From the NCBI GenBank assembly GCA_003130875.1, contig QEXY01000020.1:1-43417 (forward strand): a stretch of 43,417 nucleotides of DNA, written 5' to 3'. Position 1 is the first letter of the stretch; every line of letters begins with the position of its first letter. The stretch comes from Ardenticatenia bacterium (GTDB lineage: Bacteria > Chloroflexota > Anaerolineae > 4572-78 > NAK82). The notes under the pieces were generated by a model that did not search any database, was not told where the DNA came from, and worked only from the letters and a program-made list of their open reading frames with translations. Of the stretch, positions 8,308 to 16,690 are shown one piece after another. The translations under genes and the position numbers were made by a program.

Positions 8308-9693
8308 TCAGTTCCGCCTGCGACGACGCGAGGATGTGGGCGAAGTCCCGGAGTGTCCTGTGGAATATCCATGGTAGCTGGGTGCGTCTAGTCGCAGAAG
8401 CGTGCACCGCTGGGCGTTGAACAAGCGCGTCTTGAGGCGTGCATCCACCTCGACACCATCGGCGATGGTGATGACAGTGGGCAAGCGGGCGTTATAGCGG
8501 TAGTTGAAGATCTGATACAGCTTCTCTTGCGCCCAAGGTGTGGCGCTGTGAGTGCCCAGGTCATCCAGGATGAGCAGCGGGGCATTGCGCACCTGATCCA
8601 GGCGTGTATCGTAGGAGATGTGACTGTCCGGTGCATAGGTGGCGCGCAAGTGGTCCAGCAGATCGGGCACTACAACGAAGAGCACGTTGTGATCCCCCAT
8701 CGCGCGGCGTGCGTTAGCAACCGCCGCAGCCAAGTGGGTCTTGCCACTGCCATAACCCCCTGTCAGCACCAGCCAATCCTCCGGGTTGGCCGCATAATGA
8801 CGCGCGAAGGTGAGCGCCTGGCGCAAGCTCTCGACTTGTTCCCGTGTCAGCTCACGCTCGCGCAGGCTGAACGTCTCAAACGTTTGGTCACGGTGCAGAT
8901 CTAGACTGGAGAGCTCGTAACCCAGCAGCTCGCTGCCGCTGCTGCGATAATCCGGCGCCGTGATGTGACAGATACGCACCAGGTCAGGATCCATCAGCCG
9001 AGAGCGAATGCGCACATCGATGTGCTCCAGCTTGCAGTTGGAGGTCACCACAGTGGGAAGGCGCAGATTGTAGCGATGGTTGAATATCTGGAACAGTTTC
9101 TCCCGCGCCCATTCCGTGCTGCTCTGAGTCCCCAGATCGTCCAAGACCAGCACAGCCACATTGCGCACGTTTTCAAAGCGTCGATCGTAAGTGATGGGGC
9201 TGTTTGGGTTGAAGGTGGCCCGCAGATAAGCCAGCAAATCCGGCACCACGACGAATAACACCGGTCGCCCCAACGCCAGCTGTTCATTGGCAATGGCGGC
9301 GGCCAGGTGCGTCTTTCCACAACCGTATCCCCCCAGCAACACCAGCCAGCCCTGAGGATTGGCGGCGAAGGCCCGTGCCGCTTCATAGGCGCTGCGCAGA
9401 TTATGTCGCTTCTCCTCGGTGAGTCCGACCCCTTCGGGTTTGAAGGTGTCGAACGTGTAGCGGCTCATTGCTTCCAGGTTGCTCATGGCGCGCAGGTCGT
9501 TCAGGCGCGCCGCCTCCAAGCGCGGCCGCTGACATTCACAGGGGAACGCCTTGCCAAAGTCCGGGTGACCTACCGGCACATCGCGGCACAGGAAGCCAGC
9601 CCCGCCACAAACAGGGCACACCTGGCGGCGCCCAGTGACCGCCGTGAGCTTGACCTCGTGCTCAGTGCTTGAAGAACCGTTCGAATTCTTCAT
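8308..9693 (-). CDS. DnaC/DnaI-like helicase loader with two fused AAA+ domains
   Basis: The 461-residue protein has an N-terminal zinc-type cluster (C26, C29, C36, C52, C54) and two successive AAA+ ATPase domains. Domain 1 has Walker A GGYGCGKT (121-128) and Walker B LVLDDLG (182-188). Domain 2 has GGYGSGKT (312-319) and LILDDLG (374-380). The two halves are visibly homologous (LFVVVPDLLAYLRAT versus LFVVVPDLLDHLRAT). Usual loaders have one AAA+ domain of about 250-310 residues. The family loads DnaB helicase at origins. It follows dnaB and a DnaD-like gene in one operon, overlapping the latter by 32 bases. The ATG at 9693 is chosen, but its ribosome site is weak. A basic RRRRRN tail ends the protein. 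Confidence 0.88.
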   Translation of the reverse strand: MKNSNGSSSTEHEVKLTAVTGRRQVCPVCGGAGFLCRDVPVGHPDFGKAFPCECQRPRLEAARLNDLRAMSNLEAMSRYTFDTFKPEGVGLTEEKRHNLRSAYEAARAFAANPQGWLVLLGGYGCGKTHLAAAIANEQLALGRPVLFVVVPDLLAYLRATFNPNSPITYDRRFENVRNVAVLVLDDLGTQSSTEWAREKLFQIFNHRYNLRLPTVVTSNCKLEHIDVRIRSRLMDPDLVRICHITAPDYRSSGSELLGYELSSLDLHRDQTFETFSLRERELTREQVESLRQALTFARHYAANPEDWLVLTGGYGSGKTHLAAAVANARRAMGDHNVLFVVVPDLLDHLRATYAPDSHISYDTRLDQVRNAPLLILDDLGTHSATPWAQEKLYQIFNYRYNARLPTVITIADGVEVDARLKTRLFNAQRCTLLRLDAPSYHGYSTGHSGTSPTSSRRRRRN

Positions 9694-10366
9694 CGGTGTA
9701 CCAACGCTTCTCTTTGTCAGCAGCTCGCCCCGTCGAGCGATCTTGTCTGCCCCGCGTCGCCCATCCCTCCAGGATTGCCTGGATATAGCGCCACTTGCGC
9801 ACATTGTTTTCGACGGCGATGCGAAATGCCTCTTCGATCCACTCGGCCGGATAGGTTGCCTCCGCTTCGCGCAGCTCATCCGCTAGCAGAGGTGAGATCA
9901 AGCCGATATTATCCTCATAAAGCTGGAAGATGTTCGGGCGCGGCTGGGCCGCTGGGCGTTCTACCATCACCACTCGCTCAACCCCCAGCTGTCCTTGCCG
10001 TGCTTGTTCCATAGCGCTCCGCCCACCGACATCGTTCAAGGCGTACACCTCATGCACGCCGTGTGGGGTCTTCAGGGTTTCGTGCAACAAGGCGCCATGC
10101 TGGATCGCCCGGCTGAGCCCTTCCTGAAGATGCTCAACCGGATCGTCTCCCAGGACGCTCAGGCTGGCGATGAGGGTTTCATCGGCGCTCAGTTCTTCCT
10201 GTGTGACAACCTTTTTGCCCCCACGCTGTCGCAGCCAGATGAGGTGCAAGATCACCTTCATCTCGCCGAGATCGTCGACGAGCGGTACCAGACCGGTGAA
10301 GAACAGGTCGGGCACGGAGATGTAGCGCAATTCACCGGCAGGAAATCCTTCAAAGCGCTTGTTCAT
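9662..10366 (-). CDS. dnaD: DnaD-like replication initiation protein
   Basis: The 234-residue protein has an N-terminal winged-helix-like part (FFTGLVPLVDDLGEMKVILHL) and a C-terminal DnaD/DnaB-II domain at about residues 150-210. The latter carries NIFQLYEDNIG and the YIQAILEGW form of the family's YxxxIxxxW motif. DnaD proteins remodel origin DNA and recruit the helicase loader. It sits six bases after dnaB and overlaps the loader gene, mirroring the Bacillus DnaD-DnaI-DnaC system. Length matches DnaD (about 230). It could be named a generic DnaD-domain protein; the context makes a primosome role likely. Confidence 0.87.
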   Translation of the reverse strand: MNKRFEGFPAGELRYISVPDLFFTGLVPLVDDLGEMKVILHLIWLRQRGGKKVVTQEELSADETLIASLSVLGDDPVEHLQEGLSRAIQHGALLHETLKTPHGVHEVYALNDVGGRSAMEQARQGQLGVERVVMVERPAAQPRPNIFQLYEDNIGLISPLLADELREAEATYPAEWIEEAFRIAVENNVRKWRYIQAILEGWATRGRQDRSTGRAADKEKRWYTDEEFERFFKH

Positions 10367-10372
10367 GCGCGA

Positions 10373-11767
10373 CTATCCCTCTCCGATTAGCTCCTCAAGC
10401 GCCTCGCGGCGCACTTCCGCGTTTTCGAATTTTGCCAGTTCCTTCTTGAAATAGGCGGACACGGTTCCGGTTGGCCCGCTGCGGTGCTTCGCTACACGGA
10501 TCTCGGCCAGGTTGGGGAACTCGGTATCCGGATTGTATTCCACGTCGCGGTACACGAAGATCACCACGTCGGCATCCTGTTCGATGCTGCCGCTCTCACG
10601 CAGGTCGGAAAGCATAGGCCGTTTGTCCTGGCGTGCCTCAACAGCGCGCGACAGCTGGCTGAGCGCCACCACCGGCACATTGAGTTCACGCGCCAGCGAC
10701 TTGAGAGCACGTGAGATGAAGCTGATCTCTTGCACCCGATTCCCATCACTGCCTGGCTCGCCGCGCATCAGCTGCAAGTAGTCCACGATGATCAAATCCA
10801 GGCCATGTTCGGCGTGCAGGCGGCGTGCTTTGGCGCGCATCTCCATCGCCGAAATGGCAGGCGTGTCGTCGATGAAAATCGGCACATCGGAAAGCAGCTG
10901 CGTCGCCTCGACGAAGATGTTGAATTCGTCCTCATGGATCTGCCCCAGGCGCAAACGTTGAGCGTCAATCCCTGTCTCGGCACTGATGAGGCGTTGTGCC
11001 ACCTGCTCGCTGCTCATTTCCAGGCTGAAGATCGCAATCCGCTTCTTCCAGCGACGTGCAGCCTGCAATGCGATGGAAAGTGCCAAGCTGGTTTTACCCA
11101 TTCCAGGCCGCCCGGCGATGATGATCAAATCAGAGCGCTGAAGGCCGCCCAGCAATTTGTCCAGATCCACCAGACCGGTGGGGATGCCGGCCATCTCCCC
11201 TTGGTGCTGCATAAGATACTCAATGTGGTCGTAGTACCGATCGAGCACATGGCGAATGGGCACCAGATCGCGCGCGATGCGCTTCTCCGAAACGGCGAAG
11301 ATGAGGCTCTCCGCCTGATCGACCACACTATCGACATCCTCGGTATCCTGGTAGGCGAGCTTGGCGATCTCGGTGGCCGCTTGGATGAGGCGCCGTAGCA
11401 CAGCGGTGCGCTCCACGATGCGCGCGTAGTATTCCACGTGAATGCTGGTCGGTGTCGCGTTGATCAGCTCGGTGAGGAATGCCGCTCCGCCCACCGATGC
11501 CAGCTGACCGCGTCGCTCCAGCTCGTCGATCAGGGTTACCAGGTCGGCCGGCTCGCGACGCTCGTACAGGTCGAGGATCGCCTGAAAGATGGCGCGATGA
11601 CGGGGCACATAAAAGTCATTCGGTTGCAGGAAGGTGGCAATGCGCAGAATGGCATCTGGATCGATCAGCAGTGCCCCCAGCACTGCCTCCTCCGCTCCTA
11701 CATTGGCAGGCGGCTGTCTCTCAGCTCCACCCCGCGGTGGCTCGCTCATCGTTCGACTATCACCCAT
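10373..11767 (-). CDS. dnaB: Replicative DNA helicase DnaB
   Basis: The 464-residue protein is the hexameric 5'-3' replicative helicase. The N-terminal DnaB domain ([18 protein letters not shown], residues 22-39) is followed by a RecA-like ATPase with Walker A GRPGMGKT (219-226), IFSLEMS (H1a), IIVDYLQLM (Walker B) and the C-terminal [18 protein letters not shown]. Full length, with no intein. The ATG at 11767 lacks a clear ribosome site; ATG at 11749 (MSEPPRGG) has GGGTGA upstream and may be the true start. It heads the dnaB-dnaD-loader block behind the bifunctional nuclease gene. Confidence 0.95.
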   Translation of the reverse strand: MGDSRTMSEPPRGGAERQPPANVGAEEAVLGALLIDPDAILRIATFLQPNDFYVPRHRAIFQAILDLYERREPADLVTLIDELERRGQLASVGGAAFLTELINATPTSIHVEYYARIVERTAVLRRLIQAATEIAKLAYQDTEDVDSVVDQAESLIFAVSEKRIARDLVPIRHVLDRYYDHIEYLMQHQGEMAGIPTGLVDLDKLLGGLQRSDLIIIAGRPGMGKTSLALSIALQAARRWKKRIAIFSLEMSSEQVAQRLISAETGIDAQRLRLGQIHEDEFNIFVEATQLLSDVPIFIDDTPAISAMEMRAKARRLHAEHGLDLIIVDYLQLMRGEPGSDGNRVQEISFISRALKSLARELNVPVVALSQLSRAVEARQDKRPMLSDLRESGSIEQDADVVIFVYRDVEYNPDTEFPNLAEIRVAKHRSGPTGTVSAYFKKELAKFENAEVRREALEELIGEG

Positions 11768-11823
11768 GCATCAGGCGTGCAAACAGAAGAGGAGGCAACT
11801 TCGACCAGGACAAAGGTGTGTTC

Positions 11824-12336
11824 TCACTCGTCCAGGTCGTCCAGATCGAGGGATTCGACAAAGTCACGGAAGGCTTCCAGGTCCTCTTTTTCTTCTTCCT
11901 CGGATGGGGTGGCAGGTTCTTCTTCGCCGATCTCTCGTTCGGGGGTGATGCCAGCTTGCTCCATCACTTTTTCAGCCACGAAAATCGGGGCACCCACGCG
12001 CACGGCCAGCGCGATTGCATCGCTAGGGCGGGCATCAATCTTGAGCTCTTTTCCGTGATCGTCCACCGTGATCTCAGCGAAGAACGTGTTGTTGCGCAAA
12101 TCGTTCACCACAATGTGGGAGACCTTCGCCCCTAGCGCGCCGATGAAGTTCTTCAATAGATCGTGGGTCAATGGGCGCGCGACCTGCACCCCTTGCAGAT
12201 GAATGGTGATCGCATCTGCCTCGAAAGGACCGATCCAGATGGGCAGATATCGCTCCCGGTCCACCTCTTTGAGCACCACCATACGGTCCTGCGACATCAG
12301 GCTAACCCGCACGCTCTCGATCACAACCTCGATCAT
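11824..12336 (-). CDS. Bifunctional nuclease family protein (DUF151)
   Basis: The 170-residue protein contains the DUF151/BFN domain (about residues 1-130), with the conserved [10 protein letters not shown] and [13 protein letters not shown] segments. Family members have reported DNase/RNase activity. The tail is strongly acidic ([19 protein letters not shown]). The start at 12336 is preferred because AGGAGGG lies just upstream; a TTG seven codons earlier would place that ribosome site inside the gene. It is read from a minus-strand promoter at 12477-12506 and is probably co-transcribed with dnaB, 56 bases downstream. Confidence 0.9.
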   Translation of the reverse strand: MIEVVIESVRVSLMSQDRMVVLKEVDRERYLPIWIGPFEADAITIHLQGVQVARPLTHDLLKNFIGALGAKVSHIVVNDLRNNTFFAEITVDDHGKELKIDARPSDAIALAVRVGAPIFVAEKVMEQAGITPEREIGEEEPATPSEEEEKEDLEAFRDFVESLDLDDLDE

Positions 12337-12476
12337 ATCACCCTCCTGCCTGATCAAAACTGCTGAAGGTCCACCAGCTGCACCTCAGCCCGGATCACTT
12401 ACCAACGTTTGTCTTATCACGACAGCGCCGAGACTTTTCCATGCCGCCAATGCCTTGTGCGTATCAATACATTTTA

Positions 12477-12506
12477 ATTATACCATAGGCAAGGACACTG
12501 AGACAA
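12477..12506 (-). promoter_or_regulatory. Promoter of the nuclease-dnaB operon
   Basis: On the minus strand TTGTCT (12501-12506) and TATAAT (12477-12482) are 18 bases apart. The -10 is perfect and the -35 matches four of six. It predicts a leader of about 130 nt ahead of the gene at 12336. Confidence 0.65.
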
Positions 12507-12544
12507 GAGGGCATTTATCGGTATACTATCGGACGAAACACATA

Positions 12545-12580
12545 ACCCGACCAAGCGTAATCACCGGTCGGGTCTTTTTC
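12545..12580 (+). terminator. Plus-oriented intrinsic terminator without an obvious gene
   Basis: ACCCGACC (12545-12552) pairs perfectly with GGTCGGGT (12566-12573), then CTTTTTC follows. The T-run is on the plus strand, while the flanking genes are both on the minus strand. A TATACT lies upstream at about 12522-12527 but has no good -35. Confidence 0.6.
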
Positions 12581-12623
12581 GGAGATCTGAGGCACAGATC
12601 ACGAGGAACTCCATACAGGCCCA

Positions 12624-12696
12624 AGCCCACGGTCGGATTCGAACCGACGACCGACCGCTTACAAGGCGGTTGCTCTGCCGGCTGAGCTACGTGGGC
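12624..12696 (-). tRNA. tRNA-Thr (TGT)
   Basis: Full cloverleaf on the minus strand: acceptor GCCCACG/CGTGGGC, D arm GCTC/GAGC, anticodon stem ACCGC/GCGGT with loop CTTGTAA (anticodon TGT), and T arm GTCGG-TTCGAAT-CCGAC. The discriminator base is U and CCA is not encoded. It lies 12 bases downstream of tRNA-His and is probably co-transcribed with it. Confidence 0.97.
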
Positions 12697-12708
12697 AGGC
12701 TACGAAGG

Positions 12709-12782
12709 GGTGACCAGCGGGACTCGAACCCGCAACCTTCTGGGCCACAACCAGATGCTCTGCCAATTGAGCTATGGTCACC
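12709..12782 (-). tRNA. tRNA-His (GTG)
   Basis: Cloverleaf on the minus strand with the extra 5' G (G-1) opposite C73, the hallmark of tRNA-His. The anticodon loop TTGTGGC gives anticodon GTG, closed by TCTGG/CCAGA. The T arm is GCGGG-TTCGAGT-CCCGC. CCA is not encoded. Confidence 0.97.
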
Positions 12783-12797
12783 ATCTTTATAACAAAC

Positions 12798-12826
12798 ATT
12801 ATAACGCATCTTTCTTCAAATGGCAA
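12798..12826 (-). promoter_or_regulatory. tRNA-His/tRNA-Thr promoter
   Basis: Minus-strand TTGCCA (12821-12826) and TATAAT (12798-12803) are 17 bases apart, matching 11 of 12 consensus bases. The predicted start is a few bases ahead of tRNA-His. Confidence 0.8.
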
Positions 12827-12895
12827 ATGGTCGAGGAGGTCGGGTGTATTTCAAATTTCGGGTTGAAGCAGTATCTCAGAGTTGCGAAGGTCACC

Positions 12896-12917
12896 CGAGC
12901 CGCGATCGTCGGGAGGC
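12896..12917 (+). repeat. GC-rich interspersed repeat, copy A
   Basis: This 22-base stretch, beginning CGAGCCGCGA, resembles one at 25809-25830 at about 19 of 22 positions. Here it forms the loop between inverted arms GGTCACC and GGTGACC. The rest of 12827-13050 shows no gene. Confidence 0.45.
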
Positions 12918-13051
12918 GGTGACCACCGTCGCCATTTGCTAACACGTATGGCCCGATCCTGTTGCCTGGGCTTCTATGGTGCACTAGAATGGGATCTGAG
13001 ATGTGCCGGAGCAGATAGCACGAATCCCCAGGATTTGCGTAATTGTTTGGA

Positions 13052-13423
13052 ATGAAGCATACCAGACAGAAGTTAGGCAGACAAGGGGAACAGATCGCGG
13101 CGATCTACTTGCTGCGTCACGGGTATGTCATTGTGGAACACAACTGGCGCTGCCCACTTGGCGAGGTAGATATTGTGGCACGCGATGGGAACTGTTGGGT
13201 ATTCGTGGAAGTGCGCGCGTGGCGCCCGGGGCAGTACGGAACACCCGAGGCCAGCATTACACCGCGCAAGCAGGCCAAAATGATCGAGGTCGCCCAGTCT
13301 TATCTCCAAGCTGCTGGGCTGGATGACGTGGATTGGCGCATCGATGTCGTGGCAATCGAAATGGACGACACTGCACAGGTAAGGAGATTAAACCACATTC
13401 GCAACGCAGTTGAAGCGCATTGA
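13052..13423 (+). CDS. yraN: YraN family (UPF0102) endonuclease-like protein
   Basis: The 123-residue protein matches the UPF0102/YraN family, which has a Holliday-junction-resolvase-like nuclease fold and poorly defined function. Visible marks are GRQGEQIAAIYL (9-20), NWRCPLGEVDIVARDG and WVFVEVRAW. The conserved acidic residues of the fold are E and D in GEVDIV and E in VEVR. The family often has VEVK, so Arg replaces the lysine. The ATG at 13052 is used; a TTG nine bases earlier with AGGA upstream is an alternative. It stands alone between the tRNAs and a convergent isomerase gene ending 12 bases away. Confidence 0.9.
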   Translation: MKHTRQKLGRQGEQIAAIYLLRHGYVIVEHNWRCPLGEVDIVARDGNCWVFVEVRAWRPGQYGTPEASITPRKQAKMIEVAQSYLQAAGLDDVDWRIDVVAIEMDDTAQVRRLNHIRNAVEAH

Positions 13424-13435
13424 GGTCTCCGTATT

Positions 13436-14362
13436 TCAGGTATCCCACACCCCCTTGAGGTAGCGGAACGACTCGCGGAGCTGCCTCTCCAGCTGATAAT
13501 CTGAATAGTCACGCCCCAGCTTAGGGCCGCTGATTTCCAGATATCCCACCAACGTGTCGACCGGCAGCTGATCTGCGTGGGTCAGCACCAGTTCACGCAC
13601 TGCCGAGACCTGGATAATGCCACGCTCGCGCTCTTCCTCGGTGAAACCAAACGTCGCTTCATAGCGTTGATCGGTGTTCTTCAGATGGAGTGCACGGGTA
13701 TAAGGCAGAGCAGCGTGCAGGAGCTGCATATGATCCCACACTGTATCTCCATGTTGATCGATATACCCATGCGCCACGTCCACGCAATAGCCGAAGGCTG
13801 CAGTATGCGCCGCGTGAGCGGCATGATGGGCGGTCAATTCTTCTCCCCACGCCCGGATTTCCTCGGGCAAGGTGGGTGGTTCGGCTAAGCAAGACATCGG
13901 CTCAATTGTCACACACGGCACCCCACAGCGATGGGCATAGAAAAGCATTTCCTTGATGAAGCGCAGATAACGTTTCGTCCCCTCGTCTTTTGTGTGCATC
14001 TGGTCACGCAGCACGGCGCCGGCATTTCCTCCCACCGTGTCGGCGCCGACCAGTGCTCCCACCTCGAGGAACCTGCGGAAAGTACGCCGCGTGACATCCT
14101 CCCAGCCGGGCTCCGAGCGGAAACATCCTCCTAATTCACGGTGGGTGGTGAAAACGCTGGAGATGCGTATGCCATATTGTTCCGCCTGTTTTCTGAGGTG
14201 GACGAAGAACTCATCCGGCAACAAGGTCATCTCGAAAAAGGAGCCGAGTTGAGCGTGTCGCACACCCTCCTCGGCCATCACTCGGAACAACCATTCATAA
14301 GAGAAACGGTACTCAACCGGATCCGTCTTGACCCCCAGCTGTAACGTCAGATGCTTGGGCAT
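13436..14362 (-). CDS. Sugar isomerase/epimerase, xylose-isomerase-like TIM barrel
   Basis: The 308-residue protein belongs to the AP-endonuclease/xylose-isomerase-like TIM-barrel superfamily. Candidate metal ligands are E in VTIEPMSC, D and H in CVDVAHGYID, H in RALHLKNTDQ and E in GYLEISGP. The first base of its ATG is the last base of the rhamnulokinase stop (TAATG), so the two are translationally coupled. It probably isomerises or epimerises the sugar that the kinase phosphorylates. It does not look like classic L-rhamnose isomerase, so the substrate is open. Confidence 0.85.
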   Translation of the reverse strand: MPKHLTLQLGVKTDPVEYRFSYEWLFRVMAEEGVRHAQLGSFFEMTLLPDEFFVHLRKQAEQYGIRISSVFTTHRELGGCFRSEPGWEDVTRRTFRRFLEVGALVGADTVGGNAGAVLRDQMHTKDEGTKRYLRFIKEMLFYAHRCGVPCVTIEPMSCLAEPPTLPEEIRAWGEELTAHHAAHAAHTAAFGYCVDVAHGYIDQHGDTVWDHMQLLHAALPYTRALHLKNTDQRYEATFGFTEEERERGIIQVSAVRELVLTHADQLPVDTLVGYLEISGPKLGRDYSDYQLERQLRESFRYLKGVWDT

Positions 14363-15849
14363 TATGCCTCCACCGCGATGATTTCGAGGAAGCGGCCATA
14401 TGCCTCATCCCAGCCGGATCGGTCACACGGTTCGAAGATCTGGAGTGGGAAGGACTTCCGTATCAGCTCACGCCCCTCCTCCAGAGAGGTTAAATCTCCC
14501 ATTGCGATAGCTTGCACGATCACATTCCCCGCAGCAGTTGCCTCAACTGGTCCGGTGATAACCTGGCGGTTCAGCGCATTGGCGGCCAGTTGGCTCAGCA
14601 GCTGGTTCTTGGTGCCGCCGCCCACGATGTGAATGGGATCCAACTGATATCCCAACACCTCCTCCAACCGTTCAATAATCCACCGATAACGCAAGGCAAT
14701 GCCTTCCAGCACGCAACGGATGACCTCACCTTTACTTTGGGGGATAGGTTGCTTAGTGCGACGGCAAAACTCGCGGATGCGCGTAGGCATGTCACCGGGT
14801 CTCAGAAACTCGGCACGGTCGGGGTCCAGAATGCTTTGGAGCGGCTTCGCCTGCGCCGCCATCTCGGTGAGCTCTTGATAGGAGTGCTCTTCGCCCTGTT
14901 GCATCCAAGTGCGCCGGCACTGTTGAACCAGCCAAAGACCCATCACATTGCGACAGAAGCGTGTGCTATACCCGTAGCCTCCCTCGTTGGTCAAATTGTA
15001 TTCAAGTGCTTTTTGATTAATGATGGGGCTCGCCAGCTCGGCGCCCACGATGGACCAGGTGCCTGAGCTGATCCATCCAAAATTGCGATTAGTCGCCGGG
15101 ACGCCGGCAACGGCCGAGCCTGTATCATGACAGGCAGGCGCGACCACCATAAGCTCGGACATGCCGATTTCCTCGGCCACCCAAGGTGCCACCTTGCCCA
15201 ACACGGTGCCAGATGGCACCACCTCAGGAAATATGTGGGTTGGGATGCCCAGCCGCTCTAACAGCCGCCAGGCCCATTCCCGCTTGCCCGTGTCATAGCA
15301 CTGCGACGTAGTCGCAATACTGAACTCAGATACTTTACTTCCACAAAGCCAGTAATTGAACAGGTCGGGGGTCATCAGGAAAGTATGGGCGATCTCCAGC
15401 GCGGGAGACCTCCGGACCACCATCGCGAGCAGCTGGAACAGGCTGTTGAGGATGAGAAACTGGATGCCTGTCTGAGCAAAGATTTCCTCCTTGGGCACCC
15501 GGCGAAACGCTTCCTCAAACATTCCATCGGTGCGACTATCGCGGTAATGATAAGGGATGCCGATCAGCGCACCGTCCCGGTCCAGCAAGCCGAAATCCAC
15601 TCCCCACGTATCCACACCGACGCTGGCCAGCTTTCCTTCTACCTGCCTGCCTGCCAGACAGATGCCTTCCTTAACGTCTGTCCAAAGGCGCGGGGTATCC
15701 CAGTGCAAGCCATCGGGCAGGCGCACCGGTACGTTCAGGAAACGATGCACTTCTGTCAGGGTGAGCTGTCCTCCACTGATCTGACCGAGGATGGCGCGTC
15801 CACTCTCAGCGCCCAGGTCCAAAGCGAGAAAGTTAGGAGCGTGCTTCAT
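14362..15849 (-). CDS. rhaB: Rhamnulokinase-like FGGY sugar kinase
   Basis: The 495-residue kinase has the FGGY/actin-like ATPase fold. The N-terminal phosphate loop is LALDLGAESGRAIL; SVGVDTWGVDFGLLD is the rhamnulokinase-type sugar-binding segment; the second-half ATP motif is WISSGTWSIVG, and IHIVGGGTKNQLLSQL is the adenosine motif. Rhamnulokinase phosphorylates L-rhamnulose at O1. The ATG at 15849 has GAGGAG nine bases upstream. It is coupled to the TIM-barrel gene. No aldolase or transporter is adjacent. A FadR-type operator candidate lies at 15868-15878 in its leader. Confidence 0.88.
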   Translation of the reverse strand: MKHAPNFLALDLGAESGRAILGQISGGQLTLTEVHRFLNVPVRLPDGLHWDTPRLWTDVKEGICLAGRQVEGKLASVGVDTWGVDFGLLDRDGALIGIPYHYRDSRTDGMFEEAFRRVPKEEIFAQTGIQFLILNSLFQLLAMVVRRSPALEIAHTFLMTPDLFNYWLCGSKVSEFSIATTSQCYDTGKREWAWRLLERLGIPTHIFPEVVPSGTVLGKVAPWVAEEIGMSELMVVAPACHDTGSAVAGVPATNRNFGWISSGTWSIVGAELASPIINQKALEYNLTNEGGYGYSTRFCRNVMGLWLVQQCRRTWMQQGEEHSYQELTEMAAQAKPLQSILDPDRAEFLRPGDMPTRIREFCRRTKQPIPQSKGEVIRCVLEGIALRYRWIIERLEEVLGYQLDPIHIVGGGTKNQLLSQLAANALNRQVITGPVEATAAGNVIVQAIAMGDLTSLEEGRELIRKSFPLQIFEPCDRSGWDEAYGRFLEIIAVEA

Positions 15850-15867
15850 CGTCGTGTCTCCTCTTCG

Positions 15868-15914
15868 GGGTGATACCACGGTGAGATTTTAGCCGAACAA
15901 CGATACGCGAACAA
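15868..15914 (-). promoter_or_regulatory. rhaB promoter with FadR-type operator candidate
   Basis: Minus-strand TAAAAT at 15886-15891 has a weak -35 (TTGTTC, 15909-15914) 17 bases upstream. Seven bases past the -10 lies TGGTATCACCC (15868-15878), one mismatch from TGGTnnnACCA, the core of FadR/PdhR-type GntR operators. Confidence 0.45.
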
Positions 15915-15941
15915 AAACGTTTCACACCGACGCGTGAAACG
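15913..15941 (-). terminator. Intrinsic terminator after the MoaD genes
   Basis: Minus strand: CGTTTCAC (15934-15941) pairs with GTGAAACG (15918-15925) across eight bases, followed by TTTTT (15913-15917). It ends the radical SAM/MoaD transcript before the rhaB promoter. Confidence 0.75.
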
Positions 15942-16010
15942 CTCGAGCGAACTGCGATACCAGGCTATGTGCCAACAAGCCGAACAGACCCGCGTCATCT
16001 CGCTCGATAT

Positions 16011-16409
16011 TTACGTCGTTTCGGATGGTTTGTGACCGGCACGCGCGGCCGGTTCATGAAAGAGTCCTTCCTCCTGTGCGGCGCGCGTCAACTCAGGTGT
16101 CATCGCGGCGCCATGGCGGTATTGGGCCGGCCACATACTCTTGAGATGGAAGAAAGCCACCCGATCACCATCGTGCAATGGATGGTCGAGATCGGGTTGC
16201 AAGCCTGGCATAGCACTCAGGACGCCGTTGATGAACGTGATGCCACGCTCTTCGGTGGGCATACCCAGCCACGCCAACAGATCCCGCACGCGACTCCCTT
16301 CTGGCAGGGATGGGCGCACCAGGGCATAGCTGGAGGTATCCGGTGCACCTCCATAACGGGCCAACGGTCCGTATAACCAGACCTCAACCGAGATTGTTTG
16401 CACTTTCAA
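16011..16409 (-). CDS. MoaD/ThiS-like ubiquitin-fold protein with C-terminal extension
   Basis: The 132-residue protein has a beta-grasp (ubiquitin-like) domain in its first 90 residues: EVWLYGPLARYGG, LPEGSRVRDLLAWLG, and ITFINGV...LHDGDRVAFF. MoaD and ThiS proteins carry sulphur on a C-terminal Gly-Gly. Here the barrel continues into a 40-residue polar tail ending in KPSETT, with no Gly-Gly. It may be non-sulphur-carrying or processed. The TTG start overlaps the stop of the upstream MoaD-like gene (TTGA); GTG two codons later has better spacing from GGAGG. It is the last gene of the tungsten-enzyme block. Confidence 0.75.
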   Translation of the reverse strand: MKVQTISVEVWLYGPLARYGGAPDTSSYALVRPSLPEGSRVRDLLAWLGMPTEERGITFINGVLSAMPGLQPDLDHPLHDGDRVAFFHLKSMWPAQYRHGAAMTPELTRAAQEEGLFHEPAARAGHKPSETT

Positions 16410-16669
16410 CCACCTCCGACCGGGGGGAAGATACCCACTTCGTCTTCGGGCTGTAACCCATGGTCTAAGGATTGCGCGCGCCCGTTCACAAAGATCGCTT
16501 TGATCTCTGCAGGTGGCAATGCGAGCTGGTTAACCAGGTCTGCCAGGGTGCTTCCCTCCGGCAACTCCAGCTCAAACGGACGTGCCGGGCGCATTTCCGG
16601 CATCCGGGCGCGGATGGAGGCAGGCACCAGGTCAAACAGCGTCGCGTAAAGCTTCACCCGTACTTTCAT
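16406..16669 (-). CDS. moaD: MoaD family sulphur carrier
   Basis: The 87-residue beta-grasp protein ends in PPVGGG, the Gly-Gly tail that is adenylated and thiocarboxylated to supply sulphur for molybdopterin dithiolene. The core reads VKLYATLFDLVP, LPEGSTLADLVNQLALP, and IFVNGRAQ...LQPEDEVGIFPP. It lies 21 bases after the radical SAM maturase and overlaps the second MoaD-like gene. Genes of this type are often linked to tungsten aldehyde oxidoreductases. Confidence 0.88.
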   Translation of the reverse strand: MKVRVKLYATLFDLVPASIRARMPEMRPARPFELELPEGSTLADLVNQLALPPAEIKAIFVNGRAQSLDHGLQPEDEVGIFPPVGGG

Positions 16670-16690
16670 CGTCGAGAATTCCCTCGCAGT

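Noticed and set aside
15918-15941. CGTTTCAC...GTGAAACG as a LacI-type operator
   Set aside because: A T-run follows the stem on the minus strand right after the MoaD genes, so an intrinsic terminator is the simpler reading.
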